Source: Acidimicrobiaceae bacterium (GTDB taxonomy: Bacteria; Actinomycetota; Acidimicrobiia; Acidimicrobiales; Ilumatobacteraceae). From it: a DNA stretch of 64,000 bases. Location of the stretch: the NCBI GenBank assembly GCA_020637295.1, contig JACJWF010000001.1:186001-250000 (forward strand). The letters run 5' to 3'. The translations under genes and the position numbers were made by a program. The notes beneath the pieces were generated by a model. The model was not told the origin of the DNA and ran no database searches. It was given only the letters and a program-made list of their open reading frames with translations. Numbering within the stretch: position 1 is the first letter of the stretch; each line of letters starts with the position of its first letter. Shown here in pieces: positions 23,647-32,415 of the stretch.

Positions 23647-23662
23647 CCCCCACCATGGCGGC

Positions 23663-24916
23663 ATGAGCATCCGCAACGATCGCGACTTCCTGCGCATCTG
23701 GTCCGGGCAGGTGGTCTCCAACCTCGGCGATGGGGTGCACAGGGTGGCCGTGCTGTGGTGGGCCAACCAGGCAACGGGTTCCTCCACCGCGGTCGTGGCC
23801 GTCGCGCTGGCCGCGTCGATCCCGCTGCTGGCGATGGCGCCGGTGGCCGGCGTCGTCGTCGACCGCCACGACCGCCGTCACGTGATGATCGCCAGCGACC
23901 TCGTCCGCCTCGCCGCGGCCGCGGCCTTCGCCGCACTCGCCGGCACCGGCCACCTCACCGTTCCCGTGGCCGTGGCGTTGACCGCCGTGGCCGCCGCGGC
24001 GTCCGGATTCTTCTCCCCGGCGCTGATGGCGTCGGTCACCTCGCTGGTGCCCGACGATCGGCTGCCGACGGCGAACTCGATGATCGGCGGTGCGGATGCG
24101 GTCGCCGGCATCGGCGGGCCGGCGCTCGGTGGCCTGCTGATCGGCCTGGCCGGCACGGGTGGCGCGCTGTGGTTCGACGCCGGCACGTTCCTCCTCTCGG
24201 TGGTGGCGGTCGCCGCCAGCCGCATCCCACTCCCTGCGGGCGGGGGGCGGCGCCACGACGCCGCGGGGGAATCGCTGCGCTCGCAGGCGCTGGCCGGCTG
24301 GCGCCTGGCGCGGTCCAACCGGGCCGTGGGCGACCTCGTGCTGGTGGCCTCGATGCTCAACCTCGTGGTCGCGCCGGTGGCGATCATCCTCGTGGGCCTG
24401 GCGGCCGGGCCGCTGGGGCTGGACGGCAAGGGCTACGGGCTGCTCGAGGCGGCCGTCCCGATCGGCCTTCTCGCCGGCTTCGCCTCGGCGGTGAAGTTGG
24501 GCAAGGGACGCCACGCGGCCACCGTGGCGCTGCTGGTCACCGGGTCCGCGGTGGCTGCCAGTGGCGCCGTGGTCCTGGCCTGGTGGACCGGCGCCCTGCT
24601 GGTGGTGGCCGGCGTGGGCATCGGCGTGGCCAACACCCTGGTACCCACCCGCTTCCAGCGGATGGTCGAGCCCTCGGTGCAGGGTCGGGTGTTCGCCCTG
24701 GTCAGTGCGCTGTCGCAGGCCGGCCGCCCGATCGGCTTGGCCCTCACCGCGCCGCTGGTGGCCCTGGCCGGGCTGCGTGGTGGCCTGGCCGTCTGCGGTG
24801 TGGCGATGGCCGTCGTCGCGCTGGCCGGTCGCCGAGGCCTCGACGGCCGCCGCCCGGCCGACCCGCTGGACGCCGGCGACACCGATCCGGCCTCGGCCGC
24901 GGCCCTCGCCGCCTGA
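23663..24916 (+). CDS. MFS transporter, drug-exporter-like
   Basis: A 417-residue 12-segment major facilitator. The start MSIRNDRDFLRIWSGQVVSNLGDGVHRVAV is the pattern of MFS_3/enterobactin-exporter-like actinobacterial proteins. The loop between segments 2 and 3 is GVVVDRHDRRHVMI, the conserved D-R-x-x-R-R motif A. The substrate is unknown. Its expression is probably controlled by the divergent regulator at 22986. The C-terminal tail (after about residue 395) is Asp/Ala-rich and soluble. The stop codon overlaps the first base pairs of a tandem palindromic repeat. Confidence 0.85.
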   Translation: MSIRNDRDFLRIWSGQVVSNLGDGVHRVAVLWWANQATGSSTAVVAVALAASIPLLAMAPVAGVVVDRHDRRHVMIASDLVRLAAAAAFAALAGTGHLTVPVAVALTAVAAAASGFFSPALMASVTSLVPDDRLPTANSMIGGADAVAGIGGPALGGLLIGLAGTGGALWFDAGTFLLSVVAVAASRIPLPAGGGRRHDAAGESLRSQALAGWRLARSNRAVGDLVLVASMLNLVVAPVAIILVGLAAGPLGLDGKGYGLLEAAVPIGLLAGFASAVKLGKGRHAATVALLVTGSAVAASGAVVLAWWTGALLVVAGVGIGVANTLVPTRFQRMVEPSVQGRVFALVSALSQAGRPIGLALTAPLVALAGLRGGLAVCGVAMAVVALAGRRGLDGRRPADPLDAGDTDPASAAALAA

Positions 24917-24998
24917 CCTGCTTCCGCGCCCAAGGGCGCGGTTCCACGCCACCCGTGACCTGATACCGCGCCCATGGGCGCGGTATCAAGTCGTGGGC
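24915..24998. repeat. Two tandem 42-bp palindromic units after the MFS gene
   Basis: Units at 24915-24956 and 24957-24998 both begin GACCTG. The first has arms CCGCGCCC and GGGCGCGG around AA. The second holds a perfect 28-bp palindrome at 24961-24988, with half TGATACCGCGCCCA. The units share their GC core but differ in compensating flanks: CTT...TTCC in the first, ATAC...GTAT in the second. No T tract follows, so terminator function is uncertain. The rest of 24917-25105 shows nothing else. Confidence 0.85.
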
Positions 24999-25105
24999 AG
25001 GGGGAGATGGGGCCGGCCGGGGGTGCGCGCGGGGTCGTGAGCAGGGGGGATGGTGCCGAACTCGCCGCGTGAAAATGGCAGGGTGCCAGGCCGGGGGTGC
25101 GCCGC

Positions 25106-25111
25106 TACACT
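25106..25111 (+). promoter_or_regulatory. -10 element of rpmE
   Basis: TACACT, giving a leader of roughly 20 nt with the ribosome binding site GGAG before the ATG at 25140. Confidence 0.5.
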
Positions 25112-25139
25112 GCGTCGTCCGCATCTCTTGGAGAACGCC

Positions 25140-25352
25140 ATGAAGACCGACATCCACCCGAACTACAGCGACGTGCTGGTGAAGTGCTCCTGCGGCAACA
25201 GCTTCACCACGCGTTCCACCCGTGGTGGCGAGCTGCACGTGGAACTGTGCAACGAGTGCCACCCGTTCTTCACCGGCAAGCAGAAGCTGGTGGACACCGG
25301 CGGCCGCGTGGAGCGCTTCAACAAGCGCTACGGCCAGCGCAAGGGCAAGTGA
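25140..25352 (+). CDS. rpmE: 50S ribosomal protein L31
   Basis: A 70-residue ribosomal protein. The zinc-ligand pattern is present: KCSCGN near residue 16 and LCNECHPFFTGKQK near residue 37, so this is the zinc-containing (C+) form. Family landmarks MKTDIHPNY, the FTTRST block and FNKRYGQ are clear. GGAG lies 8 nt before the ATG. Its place downstream of rho is the standard actinobacterial order. A strong hairpin terminator follows. Confidence 0.97.
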   Translation: MKTDIHPNYSDVLVKCSCGNSFTTRSTRGGELHVELCNECHPFFTGKQKLVDTGGRVERFNKRYGQRKGK

Positions 25353-25395
25353 CCCACCTGCCACGCTGACGGGCCCGCCGCCCGCACCGAACTCC

Positions 25396-25432
25396 CACTG
25401 CCCGGCCCCAGCGGCCGGGCAGTGGCCGTTTT
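25396..25432 (+). terminator. Intrinsic terminator after rpmE
   Basis: A perfect 12-bp stem, CACTGCCCGGCC (25396-25407) and GGCCGGGCAGTG (25413-25424), with a 5-nt loop, followed by GCCGTTTT. It is the best rho-independent terminator in the window. Confidence 0.85.
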
Positions 25433-25465
25433 GAAGGGTTCCTGACGGCGGGCGGCCGAACTTGC

Positions 25466-25471
25466 TACAGT
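25466..25471 (+). promoter_or_regulatory. -10 element upstream of the DUF1800 gene
   Basis: TACAGT, giving a leader of about 85 nt before the GTG at 25564. The leader has no obvious strong hairpin. Confidence 0.45.
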
Positions 25472-25563
25472 CCCGGCGTCCGCAGCTCTTCAGTGGGGGT
25501 GCGGAGCGGGCGATAACTCAACAAGTAGTCCGACCGCTCCGACCCGCCGAGGAGTTGCCACCT

Positions 25564-26859
25564 GTGGACCCTGTGGAACTGGCGCACCTGCTGCGCCGTA
25601 CCGAGTACGTCGCCCGTGACGCACGCATGACGGCACTCGCCGCCAGCACGCGCGAGCAGGCGGTGGACAACGTCATGGCGGTCACCGTGCCGGTGGCGCT
25701 GCCCACCTACCTCCAGAACGATGTCGAGGGCGAGGGGTACGACCAGTACGTCTACGCCACCCAGTGGTGGATCGACCGGATGTGCGACGTGCCCCGCCCG
25801 TTGCTCGAGAAGATGACGTTCTTCTGGCACGGCCACTTCTGCAGCGGCTGGGACAAGGTGAACAGCACGTGGGCGATGATGCAGCAGAACAAGCTGTTCC
25901 GCGACCAGGCGTTCGGCAACTTCCGCAGCCTCACCCAGGCGATGTCGATCCAGACGGCGATGCTGCTGTACCTGGACAACATCGACAACGTGAAGACGTC
26001 GCCGAACCAGAACTTCGCCCGCGAGTTGATGGAGTTGTTCACCATCGGCGTGGGCAACTACACGGAAGACGATGTGGTGGCCGCGGCCCGGGCATGGACG
26101 GGGCACGGGATCAACTGGAACACCTACCAGTACCAGTTCCGCAGCGGCGACCACGACAACGGCAACAAGACCTTCATGGGCGTCACCCGCAACTGGAACG
26201 GCCCGGACATCATCAACTACCTGCTGCAGGAGAACCTCACCACCAAGCTGATCGCCTGCAAGTTCCTGACGAGGAAGCTGTGGCAGTACTTCGCCTACGA
26301 GAACCCGCCGCAGTGGCTGGTCGACGACCTGGCCCAAGTGCTGTTCGACAACGACATGGCGATCGGGCCGTGGGTGAAGGCGATGCTGATGCACGACGAG
26401 TTCTACTCGCAGCAGGCCATGCAGGGTCTGGTGCGGTCGCCGGTGGACTTCGTGGTGGCGTGCCAGTGGTACACGGGCTACCGCGGCGCCGTGGTGAACC
26501 CCCAGTGGTACGTGGAGGGGATGGGCCAGGTGCCGTTCGTGCCGCCCAACGTCGCCGGCTGGAAGACCAACGCCTACTGGATCAACACCAGTTCGTTCGG
26601 CGCCCGCGCCGAGTTCGCCCGCGGCATCACCTGGCGGCTGCGCAACGGCAACGCCAACGAGTTCAGCAAGAACAAGACGCCGGAGCAGGCCGTGGACTAC
26701 GTGGCTGCATTCTTCGGGCTGAACCTCAGCCAGGTCACCCGCGACGCGATGATCGACTACGTCAACGTGCAGCGGGCGAACGAGCCGTGGATCGGTTGGT
26801 GGGAGCCCACCAACCTCTTCACGATGGCGATGATGACCCCCGAGATGCACCTGGCGTGA
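25564..26859 (+). CDS. DUF1800 family protein
   Basis: A 431-residue protein. Family signatures are the N-terminal HLLRRTEY, MTFFWHGHFCS, NFARELMELFTIG and, near the C-terminus, VPPNVAGWKTNAYWIN. DUF1800 proteins almost always pair with a DUF1501 gene, as here (14 bp downstream). Their biochemical role is unknown; a redox or metal function and cell-envelope polysaccharide processing have been suggested. No signal peptide is visible with the GTG at 25564, which follows GAGGAG by 9 nt. In-frame upstream codons (to 25462) lie before the likely transcription start. It may leave the cell with its Tat-signal partner, but that is speculation. Confidence 0.85.
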   Translation: MDPVELAHLLRRTEYVARDARMTALAASTREQAVDNVMAVTVPVALPTYLQNDVEGEGYDQYVYATQWWIDRMCDVPRPLLEKMTFFWHGHFCSGWDKVNSTWAMMQQNKLFRDQAFGNFRSLTQAMSIQTAMLLYLDNIDNVKTSPNQNFARELMELFTIGVGNYTEDDVVAAARAWTGHGINWNTYQYQFRSGDHDNGNKTFMGVTRNWNGPDIINYLLQENLTTKLIACKFLTRKLWQYFAYENPPQWLVDDLAQVLFDNDMAIGPWVKAMLMHDEFYSQQAMQGLVRSPVDFVVACQWYTGYRGAVVNPQWYVEGMGQVPFVPPNVAGWKTNAYWINTSSFGARAEFARGITWRLRNGNANEFSKNKTPEQAVDYVAAFFGLNLSQVTRDAMIDYVNVQRANEPWIGWWEPTNLFTMAMMTPEMHLA

Positions 26860-26872
26860 AAGGCGACCGAGA

Positions 26873-29326
26873 ATGAGGATCGACCCCGACATCTCCACCC
26901 GGGATGCCCGCCGCCTGCTGACCGTGCCGGAGGTGGACACCCCGCTCTCGCTGGATCGCCGCCGCTTCCTGCAGATGGTCGGCTGGGGCGTCGGCGCCGG
27001 CGCGCTGGGCGGCTCGCTGGGCGAGGTGCTGGCCCCCGGCCTGCTCGGCGACCGCTGGCGGGAGGCCTTCGCCGCCAGCCCGATCGGCCCCACCGACGGC
27101 ATCGTCGTGCTGGTCGGCTTCGAGGGTGGCGTCGACGGGCTGAACACCGTGGTGCCGTACACCAACGGGCTGTACTACCAGCAGCACGGCAACCTGGCGA
27201 TCCCCGCCAACCAGGTGCTGACGCTGAACTCCACGGTCGGGCTGAACCCCAACCTGTCGTACCTGAAGAGCTTGTACGACCGCGGTGAGGTGGCCGTGGT
27301 GCAGGGCGTGGGCTACGAGGATCCGGACCTCAGCCACTTCACCTCGATGGCGTTGTGGATGTACGGCAAGGCCGGCAACGCCGCGCCGAACTCCGGATGG
27401 GTGGGGCGCTGGCTGGACGGGCTCTCCGGCGACGACCTGTTCCGCGCCGTCACCGTCGGGCAATCGCTGCCACTGTCGTTGGTGGGCGAGAACCGCCGCG
27501 GCACCGCCATCCCGTGGTGGGGCCTGGGCTTCGGGGCGGACACCGACGAGCACTCGCAATGGATGTACGACGCGATGCGCGACTTCTCCGCCACCTCCGC
27601 CGGGCGGGGCGCGTGGCACGACACGCTCGCCGGCACGGTGGAAGGTGTGATCGATGTCGGCCAGCAGGTGGCGCCGGTGTTCGAGCGCGACCTGCCGGAC
27701 AACAACCTGGCGGCGAAGATGACGGTGGCTGCCCGGTTGATCAACGCCGACCTCGGCCTGCGGGTGATCGACACCTCGTTCAGCGGTTTCGACACCCACT
27801 CCAGCCAGCCGGGCATGCTGACCGACCTGCTGGGGGAGTTCGACGCCGGTCTGCGGGCGTTCTTCACCACGCTGGACGACCGCTTCCGCAGCCGCGTGAC
27901 GATCATGACGTACAGCGAGTTCGGCCGCACCAGCTGGTCGAACGACTCCGACGGCACGGACCACGGCACGAGCAACAACCACTTCGTCATCGGGGCGGGC
28001 GTGCAGGGTGGCCTGTACGGCCAGCAGCCCAGCCTGGTCGGGCTGGACCGATGGGACCGCATGCCGTTCCACGTGGACTTCCGCTCCCTCTACGCCACGA
28101 TGCTGGACGGCTGGCTGGGCGGCGGGTCGTCCACCGTGCTCGGCGGGTCGTTCCCGACGCTCGGCCTGTTCAAGCAGGCGCCCGGCCAGGGCGTTGCCAG
28201 CGGCGCGGTGCCCTCGTCGCAGCTCGGCGACTTCGTCGGCGTCACCCCCTACCGCTTGTACGACTCCCGGTACCAGAACCGCTTCCTGCCGCTCGGCGCC
28301 GGTACGACGGGCGAGGTGCAGGTCACCGGCGTCGGTGGGGTGCCGGCGTCCGGCGTCACGGCCGTGGCGCTGAACGTCACCACCACCAAGGCCACCGGCG
28401 ACAGCTTCTTCTCCGTCTTCCCGGCAGGTGCCCCGCGCCCCGACGACCTGCAGAACCTGGTGGTGCCGGTGGACCGCCCGGTGCCCAACCTCAGCGTGGT
28501 GAAGGTCGGCCAGGGTGGCCGGGTGCACGTGTTCAACGACGAGGCCGAGGCCCAGTTGGTGGTGGACGTGGTGGGCTACTTCGGCACCGCCACCGCCAAC
28601 CGCCTGCAGTCCGTCACGCCGTACCGGGCCCTGGACACCCGCAACGGCACCGGCGGGCGCAGCACCCCGCTCGGCCCCAACGGCTCGTTCGACGTCACCG
28701 TGCGCGGCGTGGGTGGGGTGCCCGCCGATGCCGACTCGGTGGTGCTCAACGTCACCGCCGTGTTCCCCACCGCCACCAGTTGGCTCACCGTCTGGCCGGC
28801 CGGCCAGGCCAAGCCGCTGGCCAGCAGCCTGAACTATGTGGCCGGGCAGGTGGTGCCGAACGCGGTGATCTGCAAGGTCGGGTCCAATGGCAAGGTCAGC
28901 CTGAACAACGCCAACGGCTCGGTCAACGTCGTGGTGGACGTCATGGGGTACCTGTCGTCCTCGGCCGCCGGGCGGCTGATGCCGGTGGACCCGGTGCGGG
29001 TGCTGGACACGCGGGCCGAAGGGCAGTCGTCCGTCGGGCCGAACAGCACACGGACCCTGACGGTCACCGGCGTCGGGGGTGTGCCGGCCTCGGGGGTGTC
29101 GGCGGTGGCGCTGAACCTCACGGCCCACGAGCCGTCGTCGAACACGTACCTCACCGCCTGGCCGAACGGCGAGTCGATGCCGCTGGCCTCCAACCTCAAC
29201 CCCAGGGCGGGCAGCAGCGTGGCCAACCTGGCGATCCTGAAGGTCGGCACCCAGGGCAAGGTGAAGGTCTACAACCAGCAGGGCACGCTGGACCTCGTCG
29301 CCGACGTGGTGGGCTACTTCACCTGA
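26873..29326 (+). CDS. Tat-exported DUF1501 protein with three C-terminal repeat domains
   Basis: An 817-residue surface protein. A twin-arginine signal (RRRFL, residues 29-33, then a hydrophobic stretch) is present. Residues about 75-445 are the DUF1501 domain, a sulfatase/alkaline-phosphatase-like fold, with IVVLVGFEGGVDGLNTVVPY near its start and TYSEFGRTSWSNDSDGTDHG near its end. Three copies of a roughly 124-residue domain then run at about 456-578, 581-702 and 705-817. Each starts V-x-P-x-R-x-x-D-[S/T]-R, has GVGGVPA in the middle, and ends VVDVVGYF or a close variant. The repeats probably bind the cell surface or a polymer. Partner of the DUF1800 gene. Confidence 0.85.
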   Translation: MRIDPDISTRDARRLLTVPEVDTPLSLDRRRFLQMVGWGVGAGALGGSLGEVLAPGLLGDRWREAFAASPIGPTDGIVVLVGFEGGVDGLNTVVPYTNGLYYQQHGNLAIPANQVLTLNSTVGLNPNLSYLKSLYDRGEVAVVQGVGYEDPDLSHFTSMALWMYGKAGNAAPNSGWVGRWLDGLSGDDLFRAVTVGQSLPLSLVGENRRGTAIPWWGLGFGADTDEHSQWMYDAMRDFSATSAGRGAWHDTLAGTVEGVIDVGQQVAPVFERDLPDNNLAAKMTVAARLINADLGLRVIDTSFSGFDTHSSQPGMLTDLLGEFDAGLRAFFTTLDDRFRSRVTIMTYSEFGRTSWSNDSDGTDHGTSNNHFVIGAGVQGGLYGQQPSLVGLDRWDRMPFHVDFRSLYATMLDGWLGGGSSTVLGGSFPTLGLFKQAPGQGVASGAVPSSQLGDFVGVTPYRLYDSRYQNRFLPLGAGTTGEVQVTGVGGVPASGVTAVALNVTTTKATGDSFFSVFPAGAPRPDDLQNLVVPVDRPVPNLSVVKVGQGGRVHVFNDEAEAQLVVDVVGYFGTATANRLQSVTPYRALDTRNGTGGRSTPLGPNGSFDVTVRGVGGVPADADSVVLNVTAVFPTATSWLTVWPAGQAKPLASSLNYVAGQVVPNAVICKVGSNGKVSLNNANGSVNVVVDVMGYLSSSAAGRLMPVDPVRVLDTRAEGQSSVGPNSTRTLTVTGVGGVPASGVSAVALNLTAHEPSSNTYLTAWPNGESMPLASNLNPRAGSSVANLAILKVGTQGKVKVYNQQGTLDLVADVVGYFT
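28240..29323 (+). repeat. Three in-frame domain repeats in the DUF1501 gene
   Basis: Three tandem coding units of about 370 bp (starting near 28240, 28612 and 28984) encode the repeated domain. They are diverged at DNA level, so recent duplication is unlikely. Confidence 0.75.
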
Positions 29327-29355
29327 CGGCGGGGCCGAGCGCCCGCCGCCGGCCG

Positions 29356-29361
29356 TAGGGT
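29356..29361 (+). promoter_or_regulatory. Leaderless -10 element of the 29369 gene
   Basis: TAGGGT, exactly 7 nt before the GTG at 29369. Confidence 0.58.
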
Positions 29362-29368
29362 TGGTCGG

Positions 29369-30352
29369 GTGACCGACGCCGCCCGCCTCGCCCGCCTCAA
29401 CGCCGTCAAGCTTGCCGCGCTGGTGCGCGATCACCTGGGCGGCGAGCCGGTGCTGTCGCCCGGGGAGTACGGGGGTGGCGCGGCGCTGCTCCACGGCGCG
29501 GAGGCCTGGGTGCTGGCCGATGCCAGCCCGGAACGCTCGCTGGGCGGCGCACTGGCGTGGGCGATTCGCCGCGGGGCGTCGTCCTTGCACCTCGTGGCCG
29601 ATCACGCCACCGGGGTGCTGGCCCGCCGAGCCACCTGGTTCTCGTTCCCGATCCAGGTGTGGCATGCGGAGGGCCGGGCACTGCTGCCGGCCGTCGCCGA
29701 GCCGCTGCCCACCCCGCCCGAGGTGCCGGCCGCCCACCGCGAACTGGAGCCGGTGATGGTGGTGGCCGGTGCCGTGCCGTGCGTGGAGCACGGGGTGCTG
29801 GCCGGGGAGGTGCACGGGCTGGAGGTGTGCCGGGTGGTCGACGATGCCGTGTCCGGGGCGGTCCGCCTGGAGGTCGGCGTGGGCGCCCACGACCGCGAGG
29901 CGTTCCTGATGCTCCACGGCGACCGCCCCACCGCTGATGCCCTCGCCGAGGTGGTGGCCGCGGTCGCGGTGCACCGCCGGCACGGCGCGGCCTCGCACCC
30001 GCTGAACCGGTTGGCCAAGGAGCGCGCCGTGCGGGCCCGGCTGGTGGCCGAGCCGTCGCTGGTGGGGGCTGAGCGGGTGGTGGCCGTGGCCCCGCCGGTG
30101 CCGCGCCCCAACCTGAAGGACCCCGTCCCGTGCGTGGCGGTGGCCACCGTCGGCGGGAAGGACGTGACGGTGGTGTGCTCCGCCGGGGTGGACCTCGACG
30201 CCGTTCCGTTCGCGGTGGACGCCCGGGCCGCAACCGGGTCGGGTGAGTGCCGCCTGGTGGTCCCCGAACGCGACGCCGTCGCGCTGCAGCGCGACCTGGC
30301 GGCGCTGGCGTCGCCGCCGGTGGAGGTGTGGCCGCTGGCCGACGTCTCGTAG
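29369..30352 (+). CDS. Conserved hypothetical protein upstream of prfA
   Basis: A 327-residue soluble Ala/Val-rich protein without signal or membrane segments. A segment near the C-terminus (LNRLAKERAVRARLV, then KDPVPCVAVA) is conserved-looking. It may be a paralogue-free actinobacterial protein; I do not recognise a domain. It shares the neighbourhood of prfA: its stop TAG overlaps the -10 hexamer that would serve prfA, so both could be expressed together or separately. Confidence 0.6.
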   Translation: MTDAARLARLNAVKLAALVRDHLGGEPVLSPGEYGGGAALLHGAEAWVLADASPERSLGGALAWAIRRGASSLHLVADHATGVLARRATWFSFPIQVWHAEGRALLPAVAEPLPTPPEVPAAHRELEPVMVVAGAVPCVEHGVLAGEVHGLEVCRVVDDAVSGAVRLEVGVGAHDREAFLMLHGDRPTADALAEVVAAVAVHRRHGAASHPLNRLAKERAVRARLVAEPSLVGAERVVAVAPPVPRPNLKDPVPCVAVATVGGKDVTVVCSAGVDLDAVPFAVDARAATGSGECRLVVPERDAVALQRDLAALASPPVEVWPLADVS

Positions 30353-30355
30353 CCT
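30350..30355 (+). promoter_or_regulatory. Possible prfA -10 element
   Basis: TAGCCT overlapping the stop codon of the upstream gene. It would start a message with a very short leader (about 10-15 nt) before the GTG at 30376. Confidence 0.35.
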
Positions 30356-30375
30356 GGGCAGCCGGTGAGGTGGCA

Positions 30376-31440
30376 GTGAACGATCGACTGAGGACGCTGG
30401 AGGACGAGTTCGTCTCGTTGGAGTCCAGCCTCTCCGACCCCGCGGTGGTGGGCGACCAGACCCGCCTGCGCGACGTCTCCCGTCGCTACAAGGACCTCAC
30501 GCCGGTGGTGGAGTGCATCCGCCGGCTGCGCGCCCGGCAGGCCGACGCCGACGCTGCCCGCGAGTTGCTGGAGATGGCGGCGGACGACGAGCGGGCGCTA
30601 CTGAAGGACGAAGCGGCATCGGCGGAGCAGGACATCGAGGCCATCGAGGAGGAGTTGCGCCTCCTGATGCTGCCCAAGGACCCGAACGACGGCCGCCCGG
30701 TGATCATGGAGATCCGCGGCGCCGAGGGCGGCGAGGAGGCCAACCTGTTCGCCCGTGACCTGTACGACATGTACCGCGCCTACGCCAACGCCAAGGGCTG
30801 GGCGATGGACGTGCTGTCGGAGGACCGCAGCGACCTCGGCGGGCTGAACCAGATCGTGGTGGAGGTCCGCGGCGACACCGCCTGGGGCCACCTCAAGTTC
30901 GAGGGCGGGCCGCACCGGGTGCAGCGGGTGCCGGTGACGGAAAGCCAGGGGCGGATCCACACCTCGTCGGCCACCGTGCTGGTGCTGCCGGAGGCCGAGG
31001 AGGTGGAGGTGGACATCGACCCCAACGACCTCGACGTGGACGTGTACCGCAGCAGCGGCGCCGGCGGGCAGAGCGTCAACACCACGGATTCGGCGGTGCG
31101 GATCACCCACAAGCCCACCGGGATCGTCGTGACCATGCAGGACGAGCGCAGCCAGATCCAGAACCGGGCGCGGGCCATGACCGTGCTGCGGTCGCGGCTG
31201 ATGAAGCTGGCCCAGGACGAGCGCGACGCAGCGGCGTCACTGGAGCGCCGTGCCCAGGTGGGCGGCGGTGGCCGGGGCGAGAAGATCCGCACGTACAACT
31301 TCAAGGAGAACCGCCTCACCGACCACCGCATCGGCTTCACGATCTACCGCCTGGCCGACGTGCTGGCCGGCGACCTGGACGAGGTGGTGGAGGCCTTGGC
31401 CGCCGACGAGCGCACCCGGCAGCTGGCGGGGCAGGAGTGA
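30376..31440 (+). CDS. prfA: Peptide chain release factor 1
   Basis: A 354-residue factor that recognises UAA and UAG and triggers peptide release. The GGQ motif is at residues 230-232 in RSSGAGGQSVNTTDSAVRITH. The tripeptide anticodon region and the N-terminal helical bundle are in place. The GTG at 30376 is used; another in-frame GTG lies at 30370. prmC, which methylates the GGQ glutamine, overlaps the prfA stop by 4 nt, so the modifier is translated with its substrate. Confidence 0.95.
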   Translation: MNDRLRTLEDEFVSLESSLSDPAVVGDQTRLRDVSRRYKDLTPVVECIRRLRARQADADAARELLEMAADDERALLKDEAASAEQDIEAIEEELRLLMLPKDPNDGRPVIMEIRGAEGGEEANLFARDLYDMYRAYANAKGWAMDVLSEDRSDLGGLNQIVVEVRGDTAWGHLKFEGGPHRVQRVPVTESQGRIHTSSATVLVLPEAEEVEVDIDPNDLDVDVYRSSGAGGQSVNTTDSAVRITHKPTGIVVTMQDERSQIQNRARAMTVLRSRLMKLAQDERDAAASLERRAQVGGGGRGEKIRTYNFKENRLTDHRIGFTIYRLADVLAGDLDEVVEALAADERTRQLAGQE

Positions 31441-32321
31441 GCGCCACGCCTGCCGGGCTGACGTGGCGCCGCCTGTGGGACGACACGGCTGCCCAGGTGG
31501 GGTCGCGGGCCGAGGCCCGCTGGCTGTGCGAGGAGGCCAGTGGCGCGTTCGGGGGCGAGTTCGGTGACGTGCTGGACGAGCCGGCGACGGACCGGATGCT
31601 GGCCCACCTGGATGCCATGCTCGGCCGCTACGCCGTGGGCGAACCGCTGCAGTACGTGCTGGGGCACTGGGCCTTCCGCCGGCTGGACCTGATGGTCGAC
31701 CGCCGGGTGCTGATCCCCCGGCCGGAGACGGAGCTGGTGGCCGAGGTCGCGTTGGCGGCGGCCGCCGACCTGCTGGCCACCGCCGGGCCGGGCACGGTGC
31801 TGCGGGCCGCCGACCTGGGCACGGGCAGCGGCGCGCTCGGCCTGTCGCTGGCCTTCGAACTGGCCAGGGGTCGCACCGAGGTGTGGCTGACCGACGTGTC
31901 CGCGGACGCCCTCGACGTGGCCCGGGCCAACGCCGCCGGCATCGGCATCGCCGGTGGTGGCGTCCGCTTCGCCGAGGGCTCGTGGTGGGACGCGCTCCCG
32001 CCCGCGTTGCGCGGTCAGCTGGACCTGGTGGTGTGCAACCCGCCCTACATCGCCGCCGGCGACCCGGATGTCGCCGCGTCGGTGGAGGAGTGGGAGCCCC
32101 ACGGCGCGCTCTACGCCGGGGCCGACGGGTTGGACGCCCTCCGGGTGCTGGCCGACGGCGCGTCGGCCTGGCTGCGGCCCGGCGGCTGGTTGGTGATGGA
32201 GATCGGGGCGGGTCAGCGGGACGCGGTCAGCGGTCTGCTGCGTGATGGCGGGCTGGCCGACGTGGAGGTTCGCGCCGACCTGGCCGGCCGGGACCGGATC
32301 GCGATCGCTCGACGCCCGTGA
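31437..32321 (+). CDS. prmC: Release factor glutamine methyltransferase
   Basis: A 294-residue SAM-dependent enzyme that N5-methylates the GGQ glutamine of RF1 and RF2. Landmarks are the N-terminal helical domain, VLIPRPETELVAE, the SAM site ADLGTGSGALGLSLA, and the catalytic NPPY (residues 201-204). The GTG overlaps the prfA stop (GTGA). In many actinobacteria a Sua5/YwlC gene comes next; here the conserved order breaks after prmC. Confidence 0.94.
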   Translation: MSATPAGLTWRRLWDDTAAQVGSRAEARWLCEEASGAFGGEFGDVLDEPATDRMLAHLDAMLGRYAVGEPLQYVLGHWAFRRLDLMVDRRVLIPRPETELVAEVALAAAADLLATAGPGTVLRAADLGTGSGALGLSLAFELARGRTEVWLTDVSADALDVARANAAGIGIAGGGVRFAEGSWWDALPPALRGQLDLVVCNPPYIAAGDPDVAASVEEWEPHGALYAGADGLDALRVLADGASAWLRPGGWLVMEIGAGQRDAVSGLLRDGGLADVEVRADLAGRDRIAIARRP

Positions 32322-32415
32322 GATTCGCGGCGATTGCCCGCGAAAAGTGACAGAAGGCCCCGGGACACAGGTCTGGACGGGTAACTACCGTTGTTCCTGG
32401 AAGGGAGGTTCTCTC

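Noticed and set aside
25466..25563. A small RNA or riboswitch in the DUF1800 leader
   Set aside because: No stable conserved hairpin or known riboswitch core could be recognised in this stretch.
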